Source of the DNA: an uncultured Draconibacterium sp.
GTDB taxonomy: Bacteria > Bacteroidota > Bacteroidia > Bacteroidales > Prolixibacteraceae
Reading direction: 5' to 3'
NCBI RefSeq assembly: GCF_963675065.1
Contig: NZ_OY775906.1
Span: 970,001 to 1,034,000, forward strand
DNA: 64,000 nucleotides
Position 1 is the first letter of the stretch. Each line of letters begins with the position of its first letter. The position numbers were made by a program, and so were the translations under genes. A model generated the notes under the pieces. That model was not told the origin of the DNA. It ran no database searches and saw only the letters and a program-made list of their open reading frames with translations. Shown here piece by piece: positions 9,172 through 17,522 of the stretch.

Positions 9172-10527
9172 ATGAATAAATACCTGTTAAAAACAGTAAG
9201 GGATAATATGCCGGAATTCTTAAAAGTTGTAGCAAATCCCTTAATAAGAAACAGATTGATTAATAATCCTCATTTTAAGGAGTGTTTTCAATTCCTCGAA
9301 GAAAGAGAAAGTCGTACTCAAAACGAAATACTTGAATTTCAGTTTACACAGCTAAAGAACATTACAACACATGCAAAAAATAATGTTCCGTATTACAACA
9401 AACTCTTTAAAAAGGCAGGATTTAATCCGGAAAAAATGAACTCGTTTGACGATATTAAGGTAGTACCCTATTTGACGAGAGAGCTAATTCAGGAAAATTT
9501 TGATCAACTAATTTCAGAAAAAAAAGTTAACGGAGGTTATTACCAGGCCAGTACCGGAGGAAGCTCCGGGAGTCCTTTAAAAGTCCTTCTTGATTATAAT
9601 TCAATCTTTATGGAGAATGCTTTTATTTATTTCTACCGGAAAGCATTGAATTATACTTTTAGTGATAAAATAGTGACGTTCAGAGGTGTGAAATTTGACA
9701 ATACTTATTACAAATTAAATCCTATGTATAACGAGATGTTGTTCTCGCCTTTCAGACTTTCTGCTAAAACTATTTCGCTGTACCTCGAAAAAATGAATTC
9801 GTATAAACCCATGTATCTGCATGGTTACTTATCATCCATTCATTTTTTCACCAAATTATTATCGGAAAATAACTTAAAACCAAACTATAAATTGAAAGGT
9901 ATTTTTCTGATATCGGAAAATATCGACAATGAAAAGCGAGAGTATATCGAAGATTATTTCAATATAAAATCGTCGACATTCTACGGGCATTCTGAACGAT
10001 GTATTATTGCGCGCGAAGTATTGCCAAAAACGTACGAGTTCGATCCCTATTACGGGTATACAGAATTGCCGGATAATGAAAATGGCACACAAACGATTGT
10101 AGGAACCGGCTTTTTAAATAAAACCATGCCGCTAATCAGATATAAAACTGATGACTCGGCACAAAAAGTTGAAGGGGGGTATAAGATTGTTGGAAAATGG
10201 AAAAGTAACGATGGTATTTATGGTAAAAACATGGAATACATTTCGCATGCCTCATTCAATTTGCACAATCAGGTTTTAAAAAATGTTTTAAACTACCAGT
10301 TCATTCAAAATGAAAAAGGAAAGGTTAAAATTCTGATTGTTCCGAACGCTAAGTTTGAAACACAGGAAATTCCTAAAATCCAGCACGAATTTGCCAAAAA
10401 GACAAAAGGAGTTATAGAGTTCTCGGTGGAAGTTGTGGATAAGTTAGAATTGTCGCCACGAGGCAAACTGGACCAATTCAAACGTTCTATTAATTCCAGG
10501 CAATCATCACTTGTGCAAACCTATTAG
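9172..10527 (+). CDS. CapK-like adenylate-forming enzyme (phenylacetate-CoA ligase family)
   Basis: A 451-residue member of the AMP-forming ligase superfamily found in capsule loci as CapK. The phosphate-binding motif STGGSSGSP lies near residue 127, followed by a HYGHSE-like segment (FYGHSERC) and an RYKTDDSA segment near the C-terminal hinge, where ANL enzymes have the ribose-binding Asp. Family members activate a carboxylate as an adenylate; in polysaccharide loci they may serve acyl or amide decoration of sugars, but the substrate is not established. It lies 12 bases after a glycosyltransferase and 112 before the lyase gene. Confidence 0.8.
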   Translation: MNKYLLKTVRDNMPEFLKVVANPLIRNRLINNPHFKECFQFLEERESRTQNEILEFQFTQLKNITTHAKNNVPYYNKLFKKAGFNPEKMNSFDDIKVVPYLTRELIQENFDQLISEKKVNGGYYQASTGGSSGSPLKVLLDYNSIFMENAFIYFYRKALNYTFSDKIVTFRGVKFDNTYYKLNPMYNEMLFSPFRLSAKTISLYLEKMNSYKPMYLHGYLSSIHFFTKLLSENNLKPNYKLKGIFLISENIDNEKREYIEDYFNIKSSTFYGHSERCIIAREVLPKTYEFDPYYGYTELPDNENGTQTIVGTGFLNKTMPLIRYKTDDSAQKVEGGYKIVGKWKSNDGIYGKNMEYISHASFNLHNQVLKNVLNYQFIQNEKGKVKILIVPNAKFETQEIPKIQHEFAKKTKGVIEFSVEVVDKLELSPRGKLDQFKRSINSRQSSLVQTY

Positions 10528-10639
10528 TACTGCATTTTTGTTGCAGTTCATGCCTGCTTACAGGCAATTTATAAATATTAAAATAGTACAGTAATAACGC
10601 TGATCGCTACCCTTTTCAAGCACAAAAGCACAAAAACTA

Positions 10640-12562
10640 ATGTGGATAATAAATCGATTACTCGCCATGTCCTTGCCCGAGGTAGTTTTTAGAATAAAAC
10701 AACTCGTTCAGAAATACTACGAAAAGTACTTTTTAATGGGAAAACAGGCTGACGTACCCACCGTAAAGTACAACAGTTTGCCTATTAATTTCGCCGATTT
10801 TACCGACTTTAATACACAAGGGAAAATAAGCATTTTTGGTAAAGACTTTAATTATAATCGGTCAGACATTAACTGGCACACCGATATTTTTTCAGAAAAA
10901 CAGTTTTCGTTAGAGTTCTCTAAATCAATTAATATTAGAACGAGTAATAATCGTTCGGCCAAAGTAGTATGGGAAATAAATCGTATGCAGTTTTTAAGCC
11001 TAATAGCCCTGAGGTATAAAAAATTTGGACGCATAAAAGATATAAAGCTATTTATAGGCATTACTGAATCGTGGATTGAACAAAATCCATATTTAAAAGG
11101 CATTAACTGGTACAGCAACATTGAAGTAAATATACGACTGATTGTATGGTATTTTTGCTGGAATCTGCTTGATGCAGAAAAGCTAATAAAAGAGCATGAT
11201 TTTTTTAAAAATTTTGTAGAAAAGAAATGGTTGCCATGTATTTATCAGCACTGTAAATATTCTTACAAAAATCCATCGAAATATTCTTCGTCGAACAACC
11301 ATTTAATTTCAGAATATTCAGGATTGTTTATAGCCAGTGTGCTTTGGCAATTTCCCGAATCGAATAAATGGAACCGGCATGCTAAAAAAGGATTGGAAAA
11401 AGAGATTGTACGGCAACACTCAGATAACGGAATAAATAAAGAAGAAGCGGCAGAATATATTCAGTTTATAACCGACTTCTTTCTATTGCCCTATGTAGTT
11501 GCCCGGAAAAACAACACGCCTTTTAGTACTGATTACGAAAGCTATTTGCTCAACATTCTTTTCTACATAAAAGGCTTTATAGATGTGAAAGGTAATTTCC
11601 CCAAATACGGGGATGAAGATGATGGCAAATGTATATTGTTTACTGAAGATAAGGATATAAATAATTTTCAATCGCTTTTAAACACAGGGGCAATTCTATT
11701 CAATAAACCGGAGTTAAGAGCTACAAATATTGATTTAAAAACAATAATATTAACTGAAGCAAATGCAAAAAATGCTCAGACAGAGATCAAGCCATCGACC
11801 ACTGATTTTACATCAAAATTCTATAAAAAAGAAGGACATGGTATTTTTCGCTTCCCCGCTAAAGGAGAAGAAGTTTATGTGCATTTTGATGCTGCTCCTC
11901 TTGGCTTTTTATCGATAGCCGCACACGGGCATGCTGATGCGCTTTCATTTATTCTGCATATAAACGGCAATCCCATTTTTGTCGATCCGGGAACGTACAC
12001 TTACCACACCGAATATGAGTGGCGCAAATATTTTATGGGTACGCTTGCTCATAACACAGTTCGGATTAACAAAACCAACCAGGCAAAACTTGCTGGTCCA
12101 ACACTTTGGTTAAACCACTATAAATGTAAAATTACCAAGCTCGATTTGTCGAAAAACAACGACACCGTTGTTGCCCAACATAACGGATACCAAAAGTTGG
12201 GTATAATACACTCACGAGAATTACGCATCGAAAAAGATAATAATCGGATTAGTATAATCGACACCATTCAGTGTAAACAAAAAGGTGAATATTATATAGA
12301 GATACCATTTCATTTACATCCAAATATAAAAATTAAAAACACCGGCAATTCTGAATTTCAATTAATTGATAAAGAACTACATATAGCCCATGTTTCGCTG
12401 GATAAAAAGCTTGAAACAAACATTGTAAATGGTCAGGAATCACCTGAACTATTAGGTTGGTATTCTAAATCATTTATGCAAAAAGAGCCTAGTAATACGA
12501 TTTACTGCACTACAACAATTACAACAACTCAGAAATTTCAAACCATCATTTCACTTAAATAA
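10640..12562 (+). CDS. Heparinase II/III-family polysaccharide lyase
   Basis: A 640-residue protein with an N-terminal alpha-helical toroid (about residues 60-360) and a C-terminal beta-sheet catalytic region (about 390-630). The catalytic block is clear: HGHADALSF near residues 428-436, then FVDPGTYTYH and the WRKYF/AHNTV segment, which in this family supply the His, Tyr and metal-binding residues for beta-elimination at uronic acids. No obvious signal peptide is visible (MWIINRLLAMSLPEVVFRIK), as is common for the copies inside capsule loci. Placed directly before an AlgD-like uronate-forming dehydrogenase, it may trim or release a uronate-containing polymer (inference). Confidence 0.85.
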   Translation: MWIINRLLAMSLPEVVFRIKQLVQKYYEKYFLMGKQADVPTVKYNSLPINFADFTDFNTQGKISIFGKDFNYNRSDINWHTDIFSEKQFSLEFSKSINIRTSNNRSAKVVWEINRMQFLSLIALRYKKFGRIKDIKLFIGITESWIEQNPYLKGINWYSNIEVNIRLIVWYFCWNLLDAEKLIKEHDFFKNFVEKKWLPCIYQHCKYSYKNPSKYSSSNNHLISEYSGLFIASVLWQFPESNKWNRHAKKGLEKEIVRQHSDNGINKEEAAEYIQFITDFFLLPYVVARKNNTPFSTDYESYLLNILFYIKGFIDVKGNFPKYGDEDDGKCILFTEDKDINNFQSLLNTGAILFNKPELRATNIDLKTIILTEANAKNAQTEIKPSTTDFTSKFYKKEGHGIFRFPAKGEEVYVHFDAAPLGFLSIAAHGHADALSFILHINGNPIFVDPGTYTYHTEYEWRKYFMGTLAHNTVRINKTNQAKLAGPTLWLNHYKCKITKLDLSKNNDTVVAQHNGYQKLGIIHSRELRIEKDNNRISIIDTIQCKQKGEYYIEIPFHLHPNIKIKNTGNSEFQLIDKELHIAHVSLDKKLETNIVNGQESPELLGWYSKSFMQKEPSNTIYCTTTITTTQKFQTIISLK

Positions 12563-12573
12563 AAATTACAACT

Positions 12574-13947
12574 ATGAGAATAAGTATTTTCGGACTCGGT
12601 TACGTTGGATGCGTTAGCCTTGGATGTTTAGCAAAAAACGGGCACCAGGTTATTGGCGTTGATGTTAACACAACTAAAGTAGAACAAATAAACAGTGGCA
12701 AAGCCACTATAATTGAAAAAGATATTGCTGAAATTATTGCCGAACAACATGAGTTAAATCGAATTTCGGCAACAACTTCATTTAACGATGCAATCCTAAA
12801 TTCAGAAATCAGTATTGTTGCCGTAGGAACTCCCAGCAGCAAAAATGGCCATTTGAACTTGCAATACATTTATAGTGTAGCTGAACAAATTGGCGTAGCA
12901 TTAATGAATAAAGACTCCTTTCATATTATTGTAATCCGCTCTACAATTATGCCGGGCACGTGCGATGAGTTTGCAAGAATTGTTGAAGAAATCTCAGGAA
13001 AAGAAAGAAACAAAGATTTTGCAATTGTAGATAATCCTGAGTTTTTGCGCGAAGGAAGTGCTGTGAACGACTACTTTAATCCTCCTCTAACACTAGTTGG
13101 ATCGGATAATAGAGATGCCGCCGAAAAAGTATCGCTGCTCTATAAACATCTTCCGGCAGAAATAATTACAACAAATTTAAAGGTTGCCGAAATAATGAAA
13201 TATGTAAACAATACATTTCATGCACTTAAAATTTCTTTTGGTAACGAAATTGGGAACATCTGCACCGAATTGAATATTGATTCGCATGAAGTGATGAATA
13301 TTTTTTGCAAAGATAAACAACTCAACATTTCGCCTTACTACTTTAAGCCTGGTTTTGCTTACGGAGGATCATGTTTGCCAAAAGATTTGAAAGGCCTGCA
13401 AACACTGGCACACGATTTATATATCGACACACCAATAATAAATAATGTTGGAAAGACCAACGATCTACAAATCGACAGAGCTGTAACCCTCATTTTAAAT
13501 CACTGGAATAAAAAACTGGGATTTTTAGGATTAAGTTTTAAAGCCGGAACAGATGATTTAAGAAACAGTCCGGCAGTTGCAGTTATTGAGAGACTCATCG
13601 GGAAAGGATGTGAGATTTCAATCTACGATAAGAACATTAATCTCTCGTTACTTACCGGAACAAACAAAGAATTTATCGATGAAAAGATTCCACACCTCTC
13701 CTCTTTTCTGGTTAATTCAACGCAGGAAATTATTGATAACTGCGATGTGATAATTGTAAATAACAAAGAGAAAGAGTTTACCGATATTCTTAAAAATGTT
13801 AATAGCAAGATAATAATCGACATGGTTAGATTAGACGAAAGTTTAATTAGTAAACAAAACTATACCGGTATTAATTGGGCAATCGATACGTCGGAATCAA
13901 CTGAGAGCAAAAGTTGGGCCATCGACATGCCAAAAAGTATACAATAA
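12574..13947 (+). CDS. AlgD-type GDP-mannose/UDP-glucose 6-dehydrogenase
   Basis: Four-electron NAD-dependent oxidation of a nucleotide sugar to its uronate. The Rossmann motif GLGYVG is at residues 7-12, the catalytic Cys is residue 267 in GGSCLPKD, and the GLSFKAGTDDLRNSP segment marks the C-terminal domain. The opening MRISIFGLGYVG, the KNGHLNLQYI stretch, EIGNICTELNIDSHEVM and the position of the Cys resemble Pseudomonas AlgD (GDP-mannose 6-dehydrogenase) more than typical Ugd, so GDP-mannuronate is the favoured product; UDP-glucose dehydrogenase is the alternative. About 457 residues, with a 20-residue C-terminal tail that repeats an (W)AID(T/M)xxS pattern. Eleven bases separate it from the lyase gene. 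Confidence 0.88.
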   Translation: MRISIFGLGYVGCVSLGCLAKNGHQVIGVDVNTTKVEQINSGKATIIEKDIAEIIAEQHELNRISATTSFNDAILNSEISIVAVGTPSSKNGHLNLQYIYSVAEQIGVALMNKDSFHIIVIRSTIMPGTCDEFARIVEEISGKERNKDFAIVDNPEFLREGSAVNDYFNPPLTLVGSDNRDAAEKVSLLYKHLPAEIITTNLKVAEIMKYVNNTFHALKISFGNEIGNICTELNIDSHEVMNIFCKDKQLNISPYYFKPGFAYGGSCLPKDLKGLQTLAHDLYIDTPIINNVGKTNDLQIDRAVTLILNHWNKKLGFLGLSFKAGTDDLRNSPAVAVIERLIGKGCEISIYDKNINLSLLTGTNKEFIDEKIPHLSSFLVNSTQEIIDNCDVIIVNNKEKEFTDILKNVNSKIIIDMVRLDESLISKQNYTGINWAIDTSESTESKSWAIDMPKSIQ

Positions 13948-14016
13948 AAAACAGCAGGAATCAAAAACTCGATTAATGCGGAGACAAGCTGTAACACTCA
14001 CCAAAACCACCAATAA

Positions 14017-15240
14017 ATGAACGTACTACAAGGAAAACACATATTGATAATTGTTGAAAATCTTCCGTTACCATTTGATAGAAGAGTGTGGCAGGAAGCG
14101 AATACCTTAAAAGAAAACGGAGCCGAGGTTAGTATTATTTGCCCCAAAATGAAAGGGTACAACAGTAGCCACGAATTTATAAACGGCATTAATATCTATC
14201 GACATCCGCTACCAGTGGAAGGAAGTGGTGCCCTTGGATATCTGGTTGAGTACTCTGTTGCAATTTTTTGGGAGTTTGTTCTTAGTTGGAAAATCTTCTT
14301 AAAAAAACGCTTTCATGTTATTCATGGCTGCAATCCTCCGGATTTAATATTTCTGTCGGCGTTAGTATTTAAACTCTTTGGAGTAAAATACATTTTCGAC
14401 CATCACGATATAAATCCCGAGCTCTATATCGCCAAGTTTAATCGAAAAGGCATTTTTTATAAGATGATGCTTGCTTTTGAATACCTAACCTTCAAAACGG
14501 CATCGTATTCAATTGCAACCAATTCTTCGTATAAAGAAATTGCAATTAAACGCGGAAAAATGTTGCCCAATAAAGTACAGGTGGTAAGAAGCGGCCCCCA
14601 ACTCGAACGGCTTAAACTTTTACCAAAAAAAGAAGAATACAGAAAAAACAGACCTTTTATGGTTGGGTATGTTGGCGTTATTGGCGAACAGGAAGGTATT
14701 GATTTACTACTGGGAAGTATTAAATACATTACACAAATACGTTCGGATATTCAATTTGCAATACTTGGAGGAGGCACTTGTCTTGAGGCGATGAAGGCAC
14801 TTTCAGAAAAACTGGATCTAACCGAATATGTAGATTTTTACGGAAGGGTTTCTGATGAAATATTAATGGAAGTACTAAACACAGCAGATGTTTGCGTTAA
14901 TCCTGACAAACCTTCGGAAATGAATAATTTATCGACGATGAATAAGATTATGGAATACATGGCCTTAAAAAAGCCAATCGTTCAATATGATTTAAAAGAA
15001 GGTCGAATATCCGCACAAGAAGCATCGTTGTATGCTGAAAATAACAACACAAAAGATTTTGCAGACAAAATCATGCATCTGATTGACCATCCCGAACTGC
15101 GAAAAGAAATGGCAGATTTCGGTTACCGCCGAGTTGTTAACGAACTCTCCTGGGAACACGAAAGCCAAAAATTAATTAGTGTATATAACGAGCTTTTAGG
15201 CGATGCAAAATCAAGAAGCTTGTTAACCTCTAATACCTGA
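14017..15240 (+). CDS. Glycosyltransferase family 4
   Basis: A 407-residue GT4-type enzyme. The N-terminal domain has the ENLPLPFDRRVWQEA segment and FDHHDINPELY, both typical of a subgroup common in Bacteroidota capsule loci; the C-terminal domain contains GVIGEQEGIDLL, CVNPDKPSEMNNLSTMNK where the donor-site acidic pair lies, and the MEYMALKKPIVQYD segment. It lies just before the gene for the enzyme that starts repeat-unit synthesis, so it might add the second sugar (inference from position only). The stop at 15240 is 59 bases from the next start. Confidence 0.88.
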   Translation: MNVLQGKHILIIVENLPLPFDRRVWQEANTLKENGAEVSIICPKMKGYNSSHEFINGINIYRHPLPVEGSGALGYLVEYSVAIFWEFVLSWKIFLKKRFHVIHGCNPPDLIFLSALVFKLFGVKYIFDHHDINPELYIAKFNRKGIFYKMMLAFEYLTFKTASYSIATNSSYKEIAIKRGKMLPNKVQVVRSGPQLERLKLLPKKEEYRKNRPFMVGYVGVIGEQEGIDLLLGSIKYITQIRSDIQFAILGGGTCLEAMKALSEKLDLTEYVDFYGRVSDEILMEVLNTADVCVNPDKPSEMNNLSTMNKIMEYMALKKPIVQYDLKEGRISAQEASLYAENNNTKDFADKIMHLIDHPELRKEMADFGYRRVVNELSWEHESQKLISVYNELLGDAKSRSLLTSNT

Positions 15241-15299
15241 TCGCTATATTAAAATATAGATTATATCCCGAATAACCTTCATCATTAAAAATTTCAATT

Positions 15300-16703
15300 A
15301 TGTTTAAATCACGAGAACCCGCTTTGGAACGGATAAGTGTTGTTTTCCAGGTGGCACTTACAATTTTCTGCTTTTATTTAACATTATGGGCGTCAGGCGT
15401 TTTAACACTTAACTACCTGCTACATAATAAAGAGCACATGGTAATAACCTTTATTATGACCCCAATATGGTTTGGTTTACTCGAGTTTTTCGAAATGGGA
15501 ACCATGGCAAGGATTCAACGCTATCGTACAATTATTCATAAATATGTTTTAGTTGTGCTAATTGGCGTTGGTGCTATAATTCTTTTGGTTGAACTATTCG
15601 AATTCAAGAGTTTAGGTACATCGTTATTACTCAAATTTGCCTTGCTTAACCATGTTGTTTTATCGTGGCAAAAAGTTATTGGCCGCTTAATAATGAAATA
15701 CCTGCGAAAAAGAGGATTCAACATCCGGCTGATAATAATTATTGCCGATGACGATTCAATTCCGTTTATCGATCAAATAATCGACACCAGCGAATGGGGC
15801 TACAATATTGTTGGAATTATAACTGATTCAAAGAAAGTCAAACAAACATATGATGGCGTTTTTCCAATGTTTTCGGAGAAAAAAAACTTTGCAAATATTA
15901 TTGATGAACACATTGTTGATGAAGTTATTTTTTGCAAACAACATTTTCAAACCAAACGAATTCGAAAACACATTGATTTATGCCGTGAAATTGGTGTAAT
16001 ATTCCATATCCACAATAATGTATTTAGTATCGATGGCCTGAAACCCGCAGTTTCGTATATAAACAGGCAATTCCTACTATCCTTTAAAAATACCCCCGGC
16101 AACTACTTCGGGTTGAAACTTAAGGGGACGATCGATTTTTTCTTAACTATTTTCATTCTCATTTGCGTCTCTCCTTTTATGCTTTTGATAGGGCTATTGA
16201 TAAAACTTGATGACGGTGGTCCGGTGCTTTTTAAACAAACAAGAGTAGGCAAGCATGGACGGCTTTTTAAGTTGTTAAAATTCAGAACCATGGTTATTAA
16301 TGCTGAAGAGTTGCAAAAAGATATAATGGACCAGAATGAGCAAGACGGACCTATTTTTAAAATAAAAAACGACCCGCGTATTACACGTATTGGAAGATTT
16401 TTACGTAAAACCTCACTCGACGAGTTACCTCAGTTTATTAATGTATTGTTGGGCGACATGTCGATTGTAGGTCCACGGCCACCAATTCCTTCTGAAGTAA
16501 AACTATACGAGAGAAACCTTACCCGGCGACTAAGCATAAATCCCGGAATTACTTGTATTTGGCAGGTATCGGGGCGTAATAATATTTCATTTAATCGATG
16601 GATGGAGATGGATATGGAATACATTGACAACTGGTCGTTGGCTCTTGATTTTGTAATCATCTTAAAAACCTTTAGAGTAATTTTTATCGGAAACGGACAA
16701 TAA
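15300..16703 (+). CDS. Polyprenyl-phosphate glycosyl-1-phosphate transferase (WcaJ/GumD-like)
   Basis: Starts repeat-unit synthesis by moving a sugar-1-phosphate to undecaprenyl phosphate at the inner membrane. The 467 residues show four N-terminal membrane segments (to about 125), a soluble nucleotide-sugar-fold domain (about 140-250), a further membrane segment (about 275-300) and the catalytic bacterial-sugar-transferase domain: DDGGPVLFKQTRVGKHG, LKFRTM, KTSLDELPQFINV, GDMSIVGPRPP and the C-terminal INPGITCIWQVSGRN. The architecture matches the long WcaJ/WbaP class, usually using UDP-glucose or UDP-galactose. Fourteen bases separate it from the export lipoprotein gene. Confidence 0.93.
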   Translation: MFKSREPALERISVVFQVALTIFCFYLTLWASGVLTLNYLLHNKEHMVITFIMTPIWFGLLEFFEMGTMARIQRYRTIIHKYVLVVLIGVGAIILLVELFEFKSLGTSLLLKFALLNHVVLSWQKVIGRLIMKYLRKRGFNIRLIIIIADDDSIPFIDQIIDTSEWGYNIVGIITDSKKVKQTYDGVFPMFSEKKNFANIIDEHIVDEVIFCKQHFQTKRIRKHIDLCREIGVIFHIHNNVFSIDGLKPAVSYINRQFLLSFKNTPGNYFGLKLKGTIDFFLTIFILICVSPFMLLIGLLIKLDDGGPVLFKQTRVGKHGRLFKLLKFRTMVINAEELQKDIMDQNEQDGPIFKIKNDPRITRIGRFLRKTSLDELPQFINVLLGDMSIVGPRPPIPSEVKLYERNLTRRLSINPGITCIWQVSGRNNISFNRWMEMDMEYIDNWSLALDFVIILKTFRVIFIGNGQ

Positions 16704-16717
16704 TTTAAAACAGTAAT

Positions 16718-17509
16718 ATGAAACACTCACATTTACTCATTTTTTTTGCAATCGCTCTGTTAACATCTTGTGTGTCGACAAGAGATATTACAATGTTCAA
16801 TGAAAAAAAGGATTTAAACACTTACTACGATATTCCGAAATCGGTTCCTGACCATAGAATTCAACCGTTCGATAATTTATATCTGAGCGTTTTAACTCTC
16901 GATCCGGAAGTGAACAAACTCTTCAATCCAAGCCTGGAAGGAAGCGGAATTGCATCGGGAACGCAACAAATGTATGGTTCCCCGTCAAGCCAATATATAA
17001 ATGGTTATATGGTTTCGGAAGATGGCACTATTAACCTGCCAATAATGGGTGAAATTAACTTACAGGGACTTACCCTAAGAGAAGCCCAGGTACGTTTAAA
17101 AGAACGAGCCTCAGAATATTTGAAGGAACCCACAGTGCAGGTTAAGTTTTTAAACTATAAAGTAAACATTCTCGGAGAAGTTCTCAACCCGGGAATATAC
17201 TACAACTATGAAGGTACAATTACACTGCTAGATGCGCTAAGCATGGCAAACGGAATAACAACTTTTGCCAATATTGAAGATGTAGTTGTAAAAAGAAGCG
17301 ATAAACAAGACAGAATAGAAACCATAAATGTAAACCTGAAAGACAATAGTATTTATGCGTCAAAAGCCTATTATCTGCAACCCAACGACGTAGTTTACAT
17401 CCCTCCCAGCAAATTAAAACGAAGAAGTGAACGTAGCGATACCTACTCTCAAATACTCTCGACTATATCAACATTAGTTGTTGCCCTCGCATTAGTAGTG
17501 AATCTATAG
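16718..17509 (+). CDS. Wza-like polysaccharide export outer-membrane lipoprotein
   Basis: Forms the outer-membrane channel for the polymer. The signal peptide ends in the lipobox LTSC (Cys about residue 18). The polysaccharide-export domain covers about residues 50-130 (DHRIQPFDNLYLSVLT, then the INLPIMGEINLQGLTLREAQ segment) and one SLBB domain about 140-215 (VNILGEVLNPGIYY, then ITLLDALSMANG). A hydrophobic C-terminal helix (about 243-263) could cross the outer membrane as in Wza. At 263 residues it is shorter than E. coli Wza (379), as usual in Bacteroidota. It precedes the Wzc-like gene by 13 bases, the normal partner arrangement. Confidence 0.93.
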   Translation: MKHSHLLIFFAIALLTSCVSTRDITMFNEKKDLNTYYDIPKSVPDHRIQPFDNLYLSVLTLDPEVNKLFNPSLEGSGIASGTQQMYGSPSSQYINGYMVSEDGTINLPIMGEINLQGLTLREAQVRLKERASEYLKEPTVQVKFLNYKVNILGEVLNPGIYYNYEGTITLLDALSMANGITTFANIEDVVVKRSDKQDRIETINVNLKDNSIYASKAYYLQPNDVVYIPPSKLKRRSERSDTYSQILSTISTLVVALALVVNL

Positions 17510-17522
17510 AAGATAAAATGTT

